From assembly GCA_030744635.1 (NCBI GenBank), contig JASLQE010000010.1, forward strand, positions 1 to 7,797: a stretch of DNA of 7,797 bases. The letters run 5' to 3'. The notes beneath the pieces were generated by a model, which saw nothing but the letters and a program-made list of their open reading frames with translations, made no database searches and was not told the origin of the DNA. This document shows, piece after piece, positions 1-5,652 of this stretch. Every line of letters starts with the position of its first letter. Position 1 is the stretch's first letter. A program made the translations under genes and the position numbers. The DNA comes from Dehalococcoidia bacterium. Lineage in GTDB: Bacteria > Chloroflexota > Dehalococcoidia > JACVQG01 > JAHKAY01.

Positions 1-96
1 ACCAACCTGAATGCGGGGGGTTTGGGGGGCTTTGCCACTCAGAAGAGCCATAAGGGTGGGAAAGGGTCAGCCGTGACTGGGATACCGGTAGTGTAA
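1..96 (+). CDS. Possible 3' end of an unidentified upstream gene
   Basis: Frame 1 is open from the left edge for 31 codons and stops at TAA 94-96, ending in the residues SAVTGIPVV. The fragment is rich in glycine and lysine and matches no family I recognise. The stop lies inside the left arm of the inverted repeat at 90-100. An alternative cannot be excluded: on the minus strand an ATG at 51-49 opens a frame to the left edge, which would make a divergent gene pair, but it has no ribosome binding site. Neither reading has strong support, and the piece is too short for codon-use arguments. Confidence 0.25.
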   Translation, partial: TNLNAGGLGGFATQKSHKGGKGSAVTGIPVV

Positions 97-135
97 TATT
101 TGCCATCCGCATTGGTTTCGGGTTAATATTACACT
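90..135. repeat. 11-bp perfect inverted repeat around the moaD-like promoter
   Basis: AGTGTAATATT at 90-100 is matched exactly by its reverse complement AATATTACACT at 125-135, with 24 bases between the arms. Both arms are AT-rich in GC-rich surroundings. The right arm covers the likely -10 box and transcription start, and the left arm ends at the likely -35 box. This suits a regulator binding two half-sites that bracket the promoter. A stem-loop in an upstream transcript is the alternative. No known regulator consensus is recognised. Confidence 0.6.
100..129 (+). promoter_or_regulatory. Putative sigma70-type promoter of the oxidoreductase cluster
   Basis: TTGCCA at 100-105 matches the -35 consensus at five of six positions. 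TAATAT at 124-129 is a four-of-six -10 box, with an 18-base spacer. Transcription would start near 136, only about five bases before the ATG at 141. That near-leaderless arrangement agrees with the lack of any Shine-Dalgarno sequence before this gene. The promoter is inferred from sequence alone. Confidence 0.45.
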
Positions 136-140
136 CTTAC

Positions 141-428
141 ATGCCGGAAGTAAGCGTGAGTTTCTATGGACACATACGGGGCCTGGTCCCCCAGGGCAAG
201 ATGGGCTTGGATCTGCCTGAAGGCAGCACCGTGGCCGATTTGATAAACGGTCTGGTGGAGGGGCTGGGGGAGCCGTTCCGGGAGCGGGCCTTTGACGAGC
301 AGGGCCAACTCCTCCCGTCGGTGAGGATAATCGTGGACGGGGAGGTGGTGGAGACGCCGGACCAACCCCTGGGGGGGCAGGGGGCCAAGGTGGCGGTGGT
401 GTTTGTGCCCCCAGTAATCGGAGGATAG
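141..428 (+). CDS. MoaD/ThiS-family sulfur carrier protein
   Basis: This is a 95-residue beta-grasp (ubiquitin-like) protein of the MoaD/ThiS type. In this family the C-terminal glycine is adenylated by a MoeB/ThiF-like enzyme and converted to a thiocarboxylate, which donates sulfur to the molybdopterin dithiolene. The visible signs are the terminal PPVIGG ending in Gly-Gly, the GSTVADLINGL segment near residues 28-38 and the VDGEVVE turn near residues 66-72. The length is normal for the family. ATG 141 is the only start codon in the frame between the upstream in-frame stop (51-53) and the domain. It has no Shine-Dalgarno sequence but lies just after a promoter. The gene ends two bases before the catalytic molybdopterin subunit, so it may supply sulfur for that enzyme's cofactor. 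A role in thiamin or protein modification cannot be excluded. Confidence 0.88.
   Translation: MPEVSVSFYGHIRGLVPQGKMGLDLPEGSTVADLINGLVEGLGEPFRERAFDEQGQLLPSVRIIVDGEVVETPDQPLGGQGAKVAVVFVPPVIGG
420..424 (+). promoter_or_regulatory. Ribosome binding site of the catalytic subunit, inside the Gly-Gly codons
   Basis: GGAGG at 420-424 is a strong Shine-Dalgarno sequence six bases before the ATG at 431. The same bases make up most of the two glycine codons (GGA GGA, 420-425) that end the MoaD-like protein. One short stretch therefore carries both the essential C-terminus of one protein and the initiation signal of the next, which implies translational coupling. Confidence 0.8.
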
Positions 429-430
429 CG

Positions 431-3019
431 ATGGTGAAGACTACGACGGAAATATGGGAGGACGAATGGATACCCTCCGCTTGTAGCATCTGCTACAACC
501 AGTGCGGCATAAAAGTCCACCGGGTAAACGGGGTGGTGGTCAAGATTGAGGGCAACCCAGACAGCGCCCTAGGCATGGGTAGGCTGTGCCCCCGGGGATT
601 AGCCGGCATACAGATGCTTTACGACCCCCACCGGGTGAACCACCCCCTGCGGCGCACCAACCCGGAGAAGGGAATCGGGGTTGACCCCCAGTGGGAGCGT
701 ATCTCCTGGGATGAAGCCCTTGACATAATAACGGAGCGGCTAAGTAAAATCCGCCAGGACAACCCCCACAAGCTGCTCTTCTCCGGCTGTGTGCCCTCCA
801 TCGCCCCCCTGTTTGTGGGTCTGGGGGTATGGCGGGCGGCCTATGGCACCGCCAACGCCTTCCTCTCCGATGGACACCAGTGCGGCAATGCCGAGCACCT
901 GCTAGCGGGCACCCTCCACGCCGCCACTACCACCAATCCGGACCTGGCCTACTGCAACTACCTGCTCATCTTCGGCTGCCATGTGGGTTTCTCCGGCTAC
1001 TACGCCTACACCACCATGGCCCAGCGAATGGCCGAGGCCCGTTCCCGGGGGATGAGGGTGGTGGTGGTGGACCCGATGATGAACACCGCCGCCGAGAAGG
1101 CCGACGAGTGGCTCCCCCTGCTCCCCGGCAGCGACGGCGCCCTGGCCCTGGCCATGCTAAACCTGCTGCTGAACGAATACGGCATATATGATGCCCCATA
1201 CCTTAGGGAGCATACCAATGCTACATACCTAATCGGGGAAGACGGCCTCTATGTCAGGGATGGGGCCAGCGGCAAGCCCATCGTGTGGGACGCCGTCTCC
1301 AGCATGCCCCGGGTCTTTGACGACCCCCTCCTGAAGGAGCCTGCCCTGGAGGGCAGCCATAAGGTGGGTGGGCAGTGGGTGCGCACCGCCTTTGATATGC
1401 TGCGTGACTCCGTGAGGGAGTGGACCCCGGAGGCGGCGGCGGCAGTCACCACCCTGCCCGCGGACACCATCCGGCGCATCGCCCGGGAGTTCGGCGAGGC
1501 GGCCCGGATAGGCAGCACCATCGTTATTGACGGCAAGGAACTGCCCTACAGGCCGGCGGCGGTGATATACTTCAAGGGCGCACATGGCCATGATAATGCC
1601 TGGGGCACCAGCCTGGCCATAGAGCTACTGGCCGAGGTGGTGGGGGCCAGCAATGTGCCCGGCTCCCTCATGGGGTGCAACCCGGTTAACTTCGGCCATC
1701 CGGACACGGGGATGCCCCACTACCAGCCGACGGTAGACAAGGATGGCATGCTGGTGCCGGGGCTGTGGTTCGGTATGAGCCAGCCGGGCACCACCCCGCC
1801 GCCCTTCCCGCCCCGGGACCCTCGCAAGCCCCGGTTCCTCAACCTCATAGACTTGGTGCCATGGCCCATCTCCACCTTTCTCCCCGTAATCACCAACACC
1901 CAGCCGGAGAGTTTCGGCATAGACTACAAGGCCGAGGCGCTGGTCAACTACGGCTCCAACCTGGTGATGAGCCTGGGCAACCCTGAGACCACCGTCAACG
2001 CCTTTAAGGACCTGTTCACGGTGTGTATCAACCTGTGGGTGGACGAGACGGCGGAGGCCCTGGCCGATATAGTCCTCCCTGACACCTGCTATTTGGAACG
2101 GCTGGACCCGGTGCCGGTGTGGTACCATCACCACCACCCCGTAGGCATGGGGGACTGGACCTGCCAGATACGCCAGCCGATAGTGCCTCCCGCCCATGAG
2201 CGACGCCACTTCAGCGAGGTGCTGCTGGACCTGGCCAACCGCCTGGACTTTCTCCCCGACTTTCAGGTAATGCTGAACCTGTTTTACGGCCTCAAGCCCC
2301 CCTATGCCCTAGACCCCGAGGCCGAGTACACCTGGGAGGAAATCTGCGACCGCATATATAAGGGGTGGTTTGGGGAGAAGAGGGGCCTGGAGTGGTTCAA
2401 GGAGCATGGGGTGCTCAACTGGAAGAAGCAGGTGGAGGAGGCCTACTGGAAGCCATTCACCCACGCCCGGGGCCCCATCTACTTCGAGTGGATAGAAGAG
2501 AAGGGCCGCAAGATTAAAAAGATTGTGGATGAGCTGGGCCTGGAGGACTGGGACATGTCAACCTTCAAAGCCCTGCCTCACTGGCGGCCGTGCCAGGCCC
2601 TGCAGCCCAGGGAAGGCTACGATTTGCAGGCCATCTACTACCGGGTGCCCTTCCACACCTTTTCCATGACATATGAGAACCCATGGCTGGACGAGGTATC
2701 CCGGCTTACGGAGCCTTACAGCTATTTCATAAGCATCAACACGGAGACGGCCCGCCGCAAGGGGATTAAAGACGGGGATGAGGTGTGGGTGGAGTCTGCG
2801 GATGCTGGCCGGGTGCGAGGGCAGGTGAAGGTGGTGGAGGGCGTCCATCCGCAGGTCGTGGGTATCGCCCACAACGGCGGCCACTGGGCGCGGGGCATGC
2901 CGTTTGCCAAGGGCAAGGGAGTGTTCTTCAACGCCCTGCTGGCCCTGGACCTGAAGCACACGGATATGGTCTCTTTCACTATGGACTGTGATGCCAGGGT
3001 GAAAGTGTACAAAACATGA
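431..3019 (+). CDS. Molybdopterin oxidoreductase catalytic subunit (DMSO reductase family)
   Basis: This 862-residue protein should bind a Mo- or W-bis(pyranopterin guanine dinucleotide) cofactor and one [4Fe-4S] cluster and catalyse a redox reaction. The cluster ligands are C18, C21, C25 and C53 (CxxCxxxC, then LCPRG). The core runs from about residue 60 to 620, with WERISWDEAL near 88-97 and VVVDPMMNTAAEKADEWLPL near 211-230. C151 in DGHQCGN is the best candidate metal ligand, by comparison with the cysteine of acetylene hydratase. The dinucleotide-binding domain occupies about 735-860 and ends in the typical VKVYK. There is no twin-arginine or Sec signal, so the enzyme probably acts in the cytoplasm, bound to the membrane through the anchor gene downstream. 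Size, lack of signal and a benzoyl-CoA-reductase-type neighbour fit a PadB-like enzyme acting on a CoA ester, but this is inference. ATG 431 follows a strong GGAGG. A run of four histidines lies at 566-569. Confidence 0.93.
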   Translation: MVKTTTEIWEDEWIPSACSICYNQCGIKVHRVNGVVVKIEGNPDSALGMGRLCPRGLAGIQMLYDPHRVNHPLRRTNPEKGIGVDPQWERISWDEALDIITERLSKIRQDNPHKLLFSGCVPSIAPLFVGLGVWRAAYGTANAFLSDGHQCGNAEHLLAGTLHAATTTNPDLAYCNYLLIFGCHVGFSGYYAYTTMAQRMAEARSRGMRVVVVDPMMNTAAEKADEWLPLLPGSDGALALAMLNLLLNEYGIYDAPYLREHTNATYLIGEDGLYVRDGASGKPIVWDAVSSMPRVFDDPLLKEPALEGSHKVGGQWVRTAFDMLRDSVREWTPEAAAAVTTLPADTIRRIAREFGEAARIGSTIVIDGKELPYRPAAVIYFKGAHGHDNAWGTSLAIELLAEVVGASNVPGSLMGCNPVNFGHPDTGMPHYQPTVDKDGMLVPGLWFGMSQPGTTPPPFPPRDPRKPRFLNLIDLVPWPISTFLPVITNTQPESFGIDYKAEALVNYGSNLVMSLGNPETTVNAFKDLFTVCINLWVDETAEALADIVLPDTCYLERLDPVPVWYHHHHPVGMGDWTCQIRQPIVPPAHERRHFSEVLLDLANRLDFLPDFQVMLNLFYGLKPPYALDPEAEYTWEEICDRIYKGWFGEKRGLEWFKEHGVLNWKKQVEEAYWKPFTHARGPIYFEWIEEKGRKIKKIVDELGLEDWDMSTFKALPHWRPCQALQPREGYDLQAIYYRVPFHTFSMTYENPWLDEVSRLTEPYSYFISINTETARRKGIKDGDEVWVESADAGRVRGQVKVVEGVHPQVVGIAHNGGHWARGMPFAKGKGVFFNALLALDLKHTDMVSFTMDCDARVKVYKT

Positions 3020-3059
3020 CGGCGTTTAGCTGCGTTTCCCAATGGGTGGCCGCCGTGGT

Positions 3060-3105
3060 GTCCGAAGGACTCTCCGCTTTGCGGAGTCCGACACTTTGTT
3101 CGGAC
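3060..3105. repeat. Nested palindromic (REP-like) repeat
   Basis: GTCCGAA at 3060-3066 pairs with TTCGGAC at 3099-3105. Nested inside, GGACT at 3068-3072 and CCGC at 3075-3078 pair with GCGGAGTCC at 3081-3089, leaving a TTT-containing loop and a two-base bulge. A related unit, GGACTCC followed by GGAGAGCC, follows at 3107-3124 in the opposite sense. There is no T-run, so an intrinsic terminator is unlikely. The structure resembles interspersed intergenic palindromes, and it may also modulate read-through to, or messenger stability of, the downstream genes. Confidence 0.6.
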
Positions 3106-3196
3106 CGGACTCCTACGGAGAGCCTGTCAAACCATGAGCTGCCACCAAAAGGACAGGCCGCTCGTCTTTCAAAAAGCTCAGGACAGCGGCAGATCG

Positions 3197-3249
3197 CTAT
3201 GGACTGTGATGCCGGGGTGAAAATTTATCATGCGGGTGGGCGGGAATGA
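3197..3249 (+). pseudogene. Orphan C-terminal tail of a second molybdopterin oxidoreductase
   Basis: Positions 3197-3228 repeat the end of the catalytic gene (2979-3010) with 28 of 32 bases identical, the first 17 without mismatch. The translated copy reads MDCDAGVKIYHAGGRE and then stops at 3247-3249; the true gene ends MDCDARVKVYKT. The differences include a synonymous Tyr codon change and Val to Ile, so the two tails diverged as coding sequence rather than being a fresh duplication. Nothing upstream of 3197 resembles the rest of the gene. The likely explanations are the remnant of a deleted paralogue, or an original 3' end that was displaced when the present end arrived by recombination. 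Confidence 0.65.
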
Positions 3250-3288
3250 AAATGCTCGCTAAACGACCCCGTAAGGCATGAGGACGCC

Positions 3289-3891
3289 ATGAGATATGTG
3301 ATGGTAATTGACCTGAAGAGGTGCATCGGCTGCTACGGCTGTCAGATAGCCTGCAAGTCGGAGAACGCCACCCCGCCGGGGGTGTTCTGGGCCAGGGTGC
3401 TCAAGCAGGAGGCGGGCAAGTTCCCCAATGTGCGGAGGAGCTCTCTGCCCCTGCTGTGCATGCACTGCCAGGACCCCGCCTGCCAGCAAGTGTGCCCCAC
3501 CGGGGCTACCACCAAGAGTGATAACGGCATTGTGGAGGTGGACTCCGATGAATGTGTGGGCTGCCGCTATTGCATGATGGCCTGCCCCTACGGTGCCCGC
3601 TACTTCAACGCCAAGGAGCGCTCCTATTTCGGACAGGGGTTGAATGAGTACGAGAAAGTTGGCTATCCCAACCACCCCACTGGGGTGGTTGGGAAGTGTG
3701 ATTTTTGCCGCCACCGGTTGGAGAAGAAGTTAGAACCGGCCTGCGTGGCCAACTGCATGGCCCGGGCACGCTACTTTGGCGATGTGGATGACCCCAACAG
3801 CGAGGTCTCCCATCTGATACGCGAGAAGCGGGGCCAGCAGCTCCATCCCGAGCTCGGCACTGACCCCTCCGTGTACTACTTGCCCGCATAG
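3289..3891 (+). CDS. Four-cluster [4Fe-4S] ferredoxin-like electron-transfer subunit (DmsB/PsrB/NrfC type)
   Basis: This 200-residue cytoplasmic subunit should pass electrons between the molybdopterin protein and the membrane anchor. Sixteen cysteines fall in four groups that can hold four [4Fe-4S] clusters: C12/C15/C18/C22, C57/C60/C65/C69, C89/C92/C95/C99 and C137/C140/C152/C156. The motifs RCIGCYGCQIACK, HCQDPACQQVCPTGA, ECVGCRYCMMACPYGAR and KCDFCRHRL are classic for the DmsB/PsrB family, and the length is normal. There is no signal peptide. The start ATG 3289 has GAGG at 3280-3283, five bases upstream. The stop codon overlaps the Shine-Dalgarno sequence of the anchor gene. The 269-base gap to the catalytic gene is unusual, but function as one complex is still the simplest reading. 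Confidence 0.95.
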   Translation: MRYVMVIDLKRCIGCYGCQIACKSENATPPGVFWARVLKQEAGKFPNVRRSSLPLLCMHCQDPACQQVCPTGATTKSDNGIVEVDSDECVGCRYCMMACPYGARYFNAKERSYFGQGLNEYEKVGYPNHPTGVVGKCDFCRHRLEKKLEPACVANCMARARYFGDVDDPNSEVSHLIREKRGQQLHPELGTDPSVYYLPA

Positions 3892-3900
3892 AGGAGAGCG

Positions 3901-4815
3901 ATGGCGATTTGGGAAGACCCGTTCCAGAAGCTATCCGAGGACCTGAAGACTACCCTGCGCCCCCAGCGGGAGTGGGTGGCGGGGCGGGGTTTGTTCCTTC
4001 TCCTAGGCCACTTCCTTTCCGGGGCGGGGGCGGGGACATGGCTGTTCTCCATCTATTATGGGCTTGCCGCCGGGTTGATGCTCAGCCTGGGGGTGGTGGC
4101 CCTTGGCGGTGTGGCCCACCTTCTGTTCCTGGGGCGCTTTGGGCGGGCTTGGCGCATAGTCCGCCAGCCACATAAATCGTGGATAAGCCGGGGCCTGCTG
4201 AGCATGGCCCTGTTCCTGGTCTGTGGAACGGCTTACCTGCTGCTGGAGCGCATCGGGGCGGTGTCCGGGGCGCTGGGTGGGGTCTTGCTGTTGCTGTCCC
4301 TGGTGGGGATGGCAGGCATTCTGCTCTACAAGGGCTTCGTATATGCTGTGTCACGGGCCATACCCTTCTGGAACACACCCCTGCTGCCCGCCCTCTATAT
4401 CGCCTACGGGGTGCGTGGTGGTGCCGCTATCCTGCTGGTGGCCGCCGCTCTGGGGGTGGGTGGAGTGGAGCTGAGCTCACTGGAGTTTATCAAGCTCTGG
4501 GTTGTGGTCTCCAGCGCGGTGCTGGTGCTGATATATCTGGCGGGGATGAGCAGTTCCGGGGTGGCGTCCCGCCGGTCGGTTTCCCAACTGCTGGGCCTGC
4601 GGGGCAGCGCTTCCCTGGCGTTTTATTTAGGGGTGATGCTGCTCGGCCTGGTGGTGCCCATAGGTATGGGCCTGTTCTCCCACTACGGCACTGTTTTGCC
4701 GTGGGTGCTGGGGTTGGTGGGTGTGTCATCGCTGATAGGTGATTTCTATGTCAAGTACTGCGTGGCACGGGCCGGCATCTACCTTCCGCTGAGCGGCGAG
4801 TTCCCAGCACGATAA
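3901..4815 (+). CDS. NrfD/DmsC-type membrane anchor subunit
   Basis: This 304-residue hydrophobic protein should anchor the complex and exchange electrons with the quinone pool. About eight membrane segments are visible, near residues 28-50, 53-77, 97-115, 121-144, 160-184, 196-216, 237-258 and 262-282. The loop between the second and third segments contains GRAWRIVRQPHKSWISRGL (79-99), a signature of NrfD/PsrC/DmsC anchors. The N-terminal 25 residues are polar and include LRPQREW. GAGGAG at 3891-3896 overlaps the end of the preceding gene and sits four bases before ATG 3901, pointing to translational coupling. The direction of electron flow, quinone reduction or quinol oxidation, cannot be told from sequence. 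No T-rich terminator follows. Confidence 0.92.
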   Translation: MAIWEDPFQKLSEDLKTTLRPQREWVAGRGLFLLLGHFLSGAGAGTWLFSIYYGLAAGLMLSLGVVALGGVAHLLFLGRFGRAWRIVRQPHKSWISRGLLSMALFLVCGTAYLLLERIGAVSGALGGVLLLLSLVGMAGILLYKGFVYAVSRAIPFWNTPLLPALYIAYGVRGGAAILLVAAALGVGGVELSSLEFIKLWVVVSSAVLVLIYLAGMSSSGVASRRSVSQLLGLRGSASLAFYLGVMLLGLVVPIGMGLFSHYGTVLPWVLGLVGVSSLIGDFYVKYCVARAGIYLPLSGEFPAR

Positions 4816-4990
4816 CTTCCACCCCGAACGCAGTGCATAGTGGGACTCCCTATGGGGAGGTGCCAGCAGGGGGTTGGGGGGGCTTCTGAGGCCTGTCTGC
4901 CATTGGCTCCTGAGGCAGGCCCAAGGTTGCCTTGGCATCATCCACCAGACGCTGAAGATCCTGGCGCCGGTCGGCCTCAAAGCTTCGGGA

Positions 4991-5098
4991 CTTGCCCCAG
5001 CCCAGGAAGCCGGTGCCGACGGCTACTTCATCAAGCCCTTTAGCCCCACCACCCTGATAACCAGGGTGGAGGAGGTGCTGGGGAGGGGTCAAGAGTAG
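4991..5098 (+). pseudogene. C-terminal remnant of a response-regulator receiver domain
   Basis: The last 35 codons before TAG 5096-5098 read like the end of a CheY-type receiver domain. They contain AQEAGADGYFIKPFSP, with the invariant lysine of the KPF motif and the AGAD turn before strand 5, followed by the amphipathic helix LITRVEEVLGR. The phosphoacceptor aspartate, the earlier strands and the Thr/Ser motif are absent: upstream in the frame the sequence does not resemble a receiver domain. A full domain needs about 115-120 residues, so this is a 5'-truncated relic. No output domain or partner kinase remains in the window. Confidence 0.7.
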
Positions 5099-5179
5099 CC
5101 GCTGTATGTGGGAAGCCCGAAGCACATGCCCGAAAGCGCTGCAGGCCCCAGATTCAGGCTGAGACGGCCGTCTAAAGGC

Positions 5180-5194
5180 ACATGTCTGACATGT
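5180..5194. promoter_or_regulatory. Perfect 15-bp palindrome, operator-like
   Basis: ACATGTC and GACATGT flank a single central T at 5187, giving a perfect seven-one-seven dyad. This size is common for dimeric repressor operators. It lies between the response-regulator relic and the AT-richer segment. No gene next to it is clearly its target, so it could be an orphan operator or a chance palindrome. Confidence 0.35.
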
Positions 5195-5326
5195 TTTCTG
5201 CCGATTCAACGTAAAGGCAGCATGTTGCCCTTATAGAAGCGATGAAAACGCATTTGACAATCATTCAGAATGTTGAATTGACCTCTATAGAAGTACACTG
5301 GCCCCCAACAAAGGGCCCCGGTGCTC

Positions 5327-5563
5327 TTAGGTTCTGGTGGCGGCAAACTGGCAGTAGCCCTCTTGGGGCATCTGGGCTTCAATCTCTATTTTGACCGGCA
5401 TGTCCAATTGGGCAAATAGGGTCTCCAGCGCCGAGAGGCATGCGTGCTGGCAGGATAATGGCCGTGCGGCATCCCCAGCCTTCTCGGTAAGAGCCTGATA
5501 GATGTCGCACTGGGGCAACCTGTAGACCAGTCTCTGCTTGACAGGATAGCCCGAATGGCACAA
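5327..5563 (-). CDS. Small protein or 5'-truncated fragment, cysteine-containing, unassigned
   Basis: The minus-strand frame is open from just after a stop at 5612-5614 down to TAA at 5329-5327. The earliest start is TTG at 5563, giving 78 residues, and no Shine-Dalgarno sequence precedes it. The C-terminal half looks like real protein: CDIYQALTEKAG, then SCQHACLSALETLF, an alternating hydrophobic stretch MPVKIEIEAQMP, and GYCQFAAT. A Cys-rich helix, a beta strand and a final GxCxF are reminiscent of the end of V4R-like or ATC-hydrolase-like small-molecule-binding domains. That resemblance is weak and no function is assigned. The poor start and short length suggest a gene that has lost its 5' part, possibly cut where the tRNA region begins. 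Confidence 0.4.
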   Translation of the reverse strand: MCHSGYPVKQRLVYRLPQCDIYQALTEKAGDAARPLSCQHACLSALETLFAQLDMPVKIEIEAQMPQEGYCQFAATRT

Positions 5564-5652
5564 GCTGGGCTTGCAATTCCAATTGGATAATTTGGGGGAG
5601 GTTGAGATGCGTCACATTCAGCAGCGCAACGCAGCCGCCCCTGGTAAAGCTG

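Larger units (their letters stand above)
3020..3288 (+). other. 269-base spacer inside the oxidoreductase cluster
   Basis: Elsewhere the genes of this cluster lie two to nine bases apart, so this gap between catalytic and iron-sulfur genes is out of place. It contains a palindromic repeat (about 3060-3120), a segment I cannot identify (3121-3196) and a diverged copy of the end of the upstream gene (3197-3249). A frame runs from ATG 3016 to TGA 3249, but its first part is not protein-like and it seems to be open only by chance. GAGG at 3280-3283 serves as the Shine-Dalgarno sequence of the next gene. Confidence 0.75.
4816..5326. other. Gene-poor stretch with decayed coding sequence
   Basis: These 511 bases hold no convincing intact gene. 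The recognisable parts are a response-regulator tail (4991-5098), a 12-bp palindrome AGACGGCCGTCT (5162-5173), a 15-bp palindrome (5180-5194) and an AT-richer part (about 5220-5295). In the latter, TATAGAAG occurs twice (5232-5239 and 5286-5293) and a TTGACA hexamer lies at 5254-5259 without a good -10 partner. A minus-strand frame covers much of 4850-5209 but has no ribosome binding site and no family I recognise. Confidence 0.6.

Noticed and set aside
14..30. G-quadruplex-like G runs near the left edge, and similar runs at 370-385
   Set aside because: There are too few separated G runs for a canonical four-run motif, and G-rich stretches are common throughout this GC-rich window.
2114..2137. 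Four consecutive histidines (residues 566-569) as an added tag or metal site
   Set aside because: The run lies inside the protein, in a loop where histidine-rich stretches occur in relatives as far as I recall. Nothing suggests an artificial tag.
3060..3105. Rho-independent terminator after the catalytic gene
   Set aside because: The stem is strong, but no T-run follows on the plus strand, and termination here would cut off the iron-sulfur and anchor genes of the same complex.
3016..3249. 77-codon plus-strand frame filling the spacer between the catalytic and iron-sulfur genes
   Set aside because: It has no ribosome binding site of its own, its first 60 codons cross palindromic repeats, and only the last 16 codons make sense, as a copy of the upstream gene's tail.
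4850..5209. 119-codon minus-strand frame including the stretch EADRRQDLQRLVDDAKATLGL
   Set aside because: Part of it looks helical and protein-like, but there is no ribosome binding site, the ends are low in complexity, and it lies opposite the more convincing response-regulator tail. A short relic on this strand cannot be ruled out.
5254..5282. Promoter starting with TTGACA at 5254
   Set aside because: The -35 match is perfect, but no acceptable -10 box lies 16-18 bases downstream, and no plus-strand gene follows.
5300..5320. Terminator hairpin (GGCCC facing GGGCC) downstream of the minus-strand fragment
   Set aside because: Only five pairs form, and no T-run follows in the minus-strand direction.
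5242..5391. Small plus-strand frame starting MKTHLTIIQNVEL
   Set aside because: Its first part looks acceptable, but there is no ribosome binding site, and its second half overlaps the better-supported minus-strand frame and turns unlike protein.
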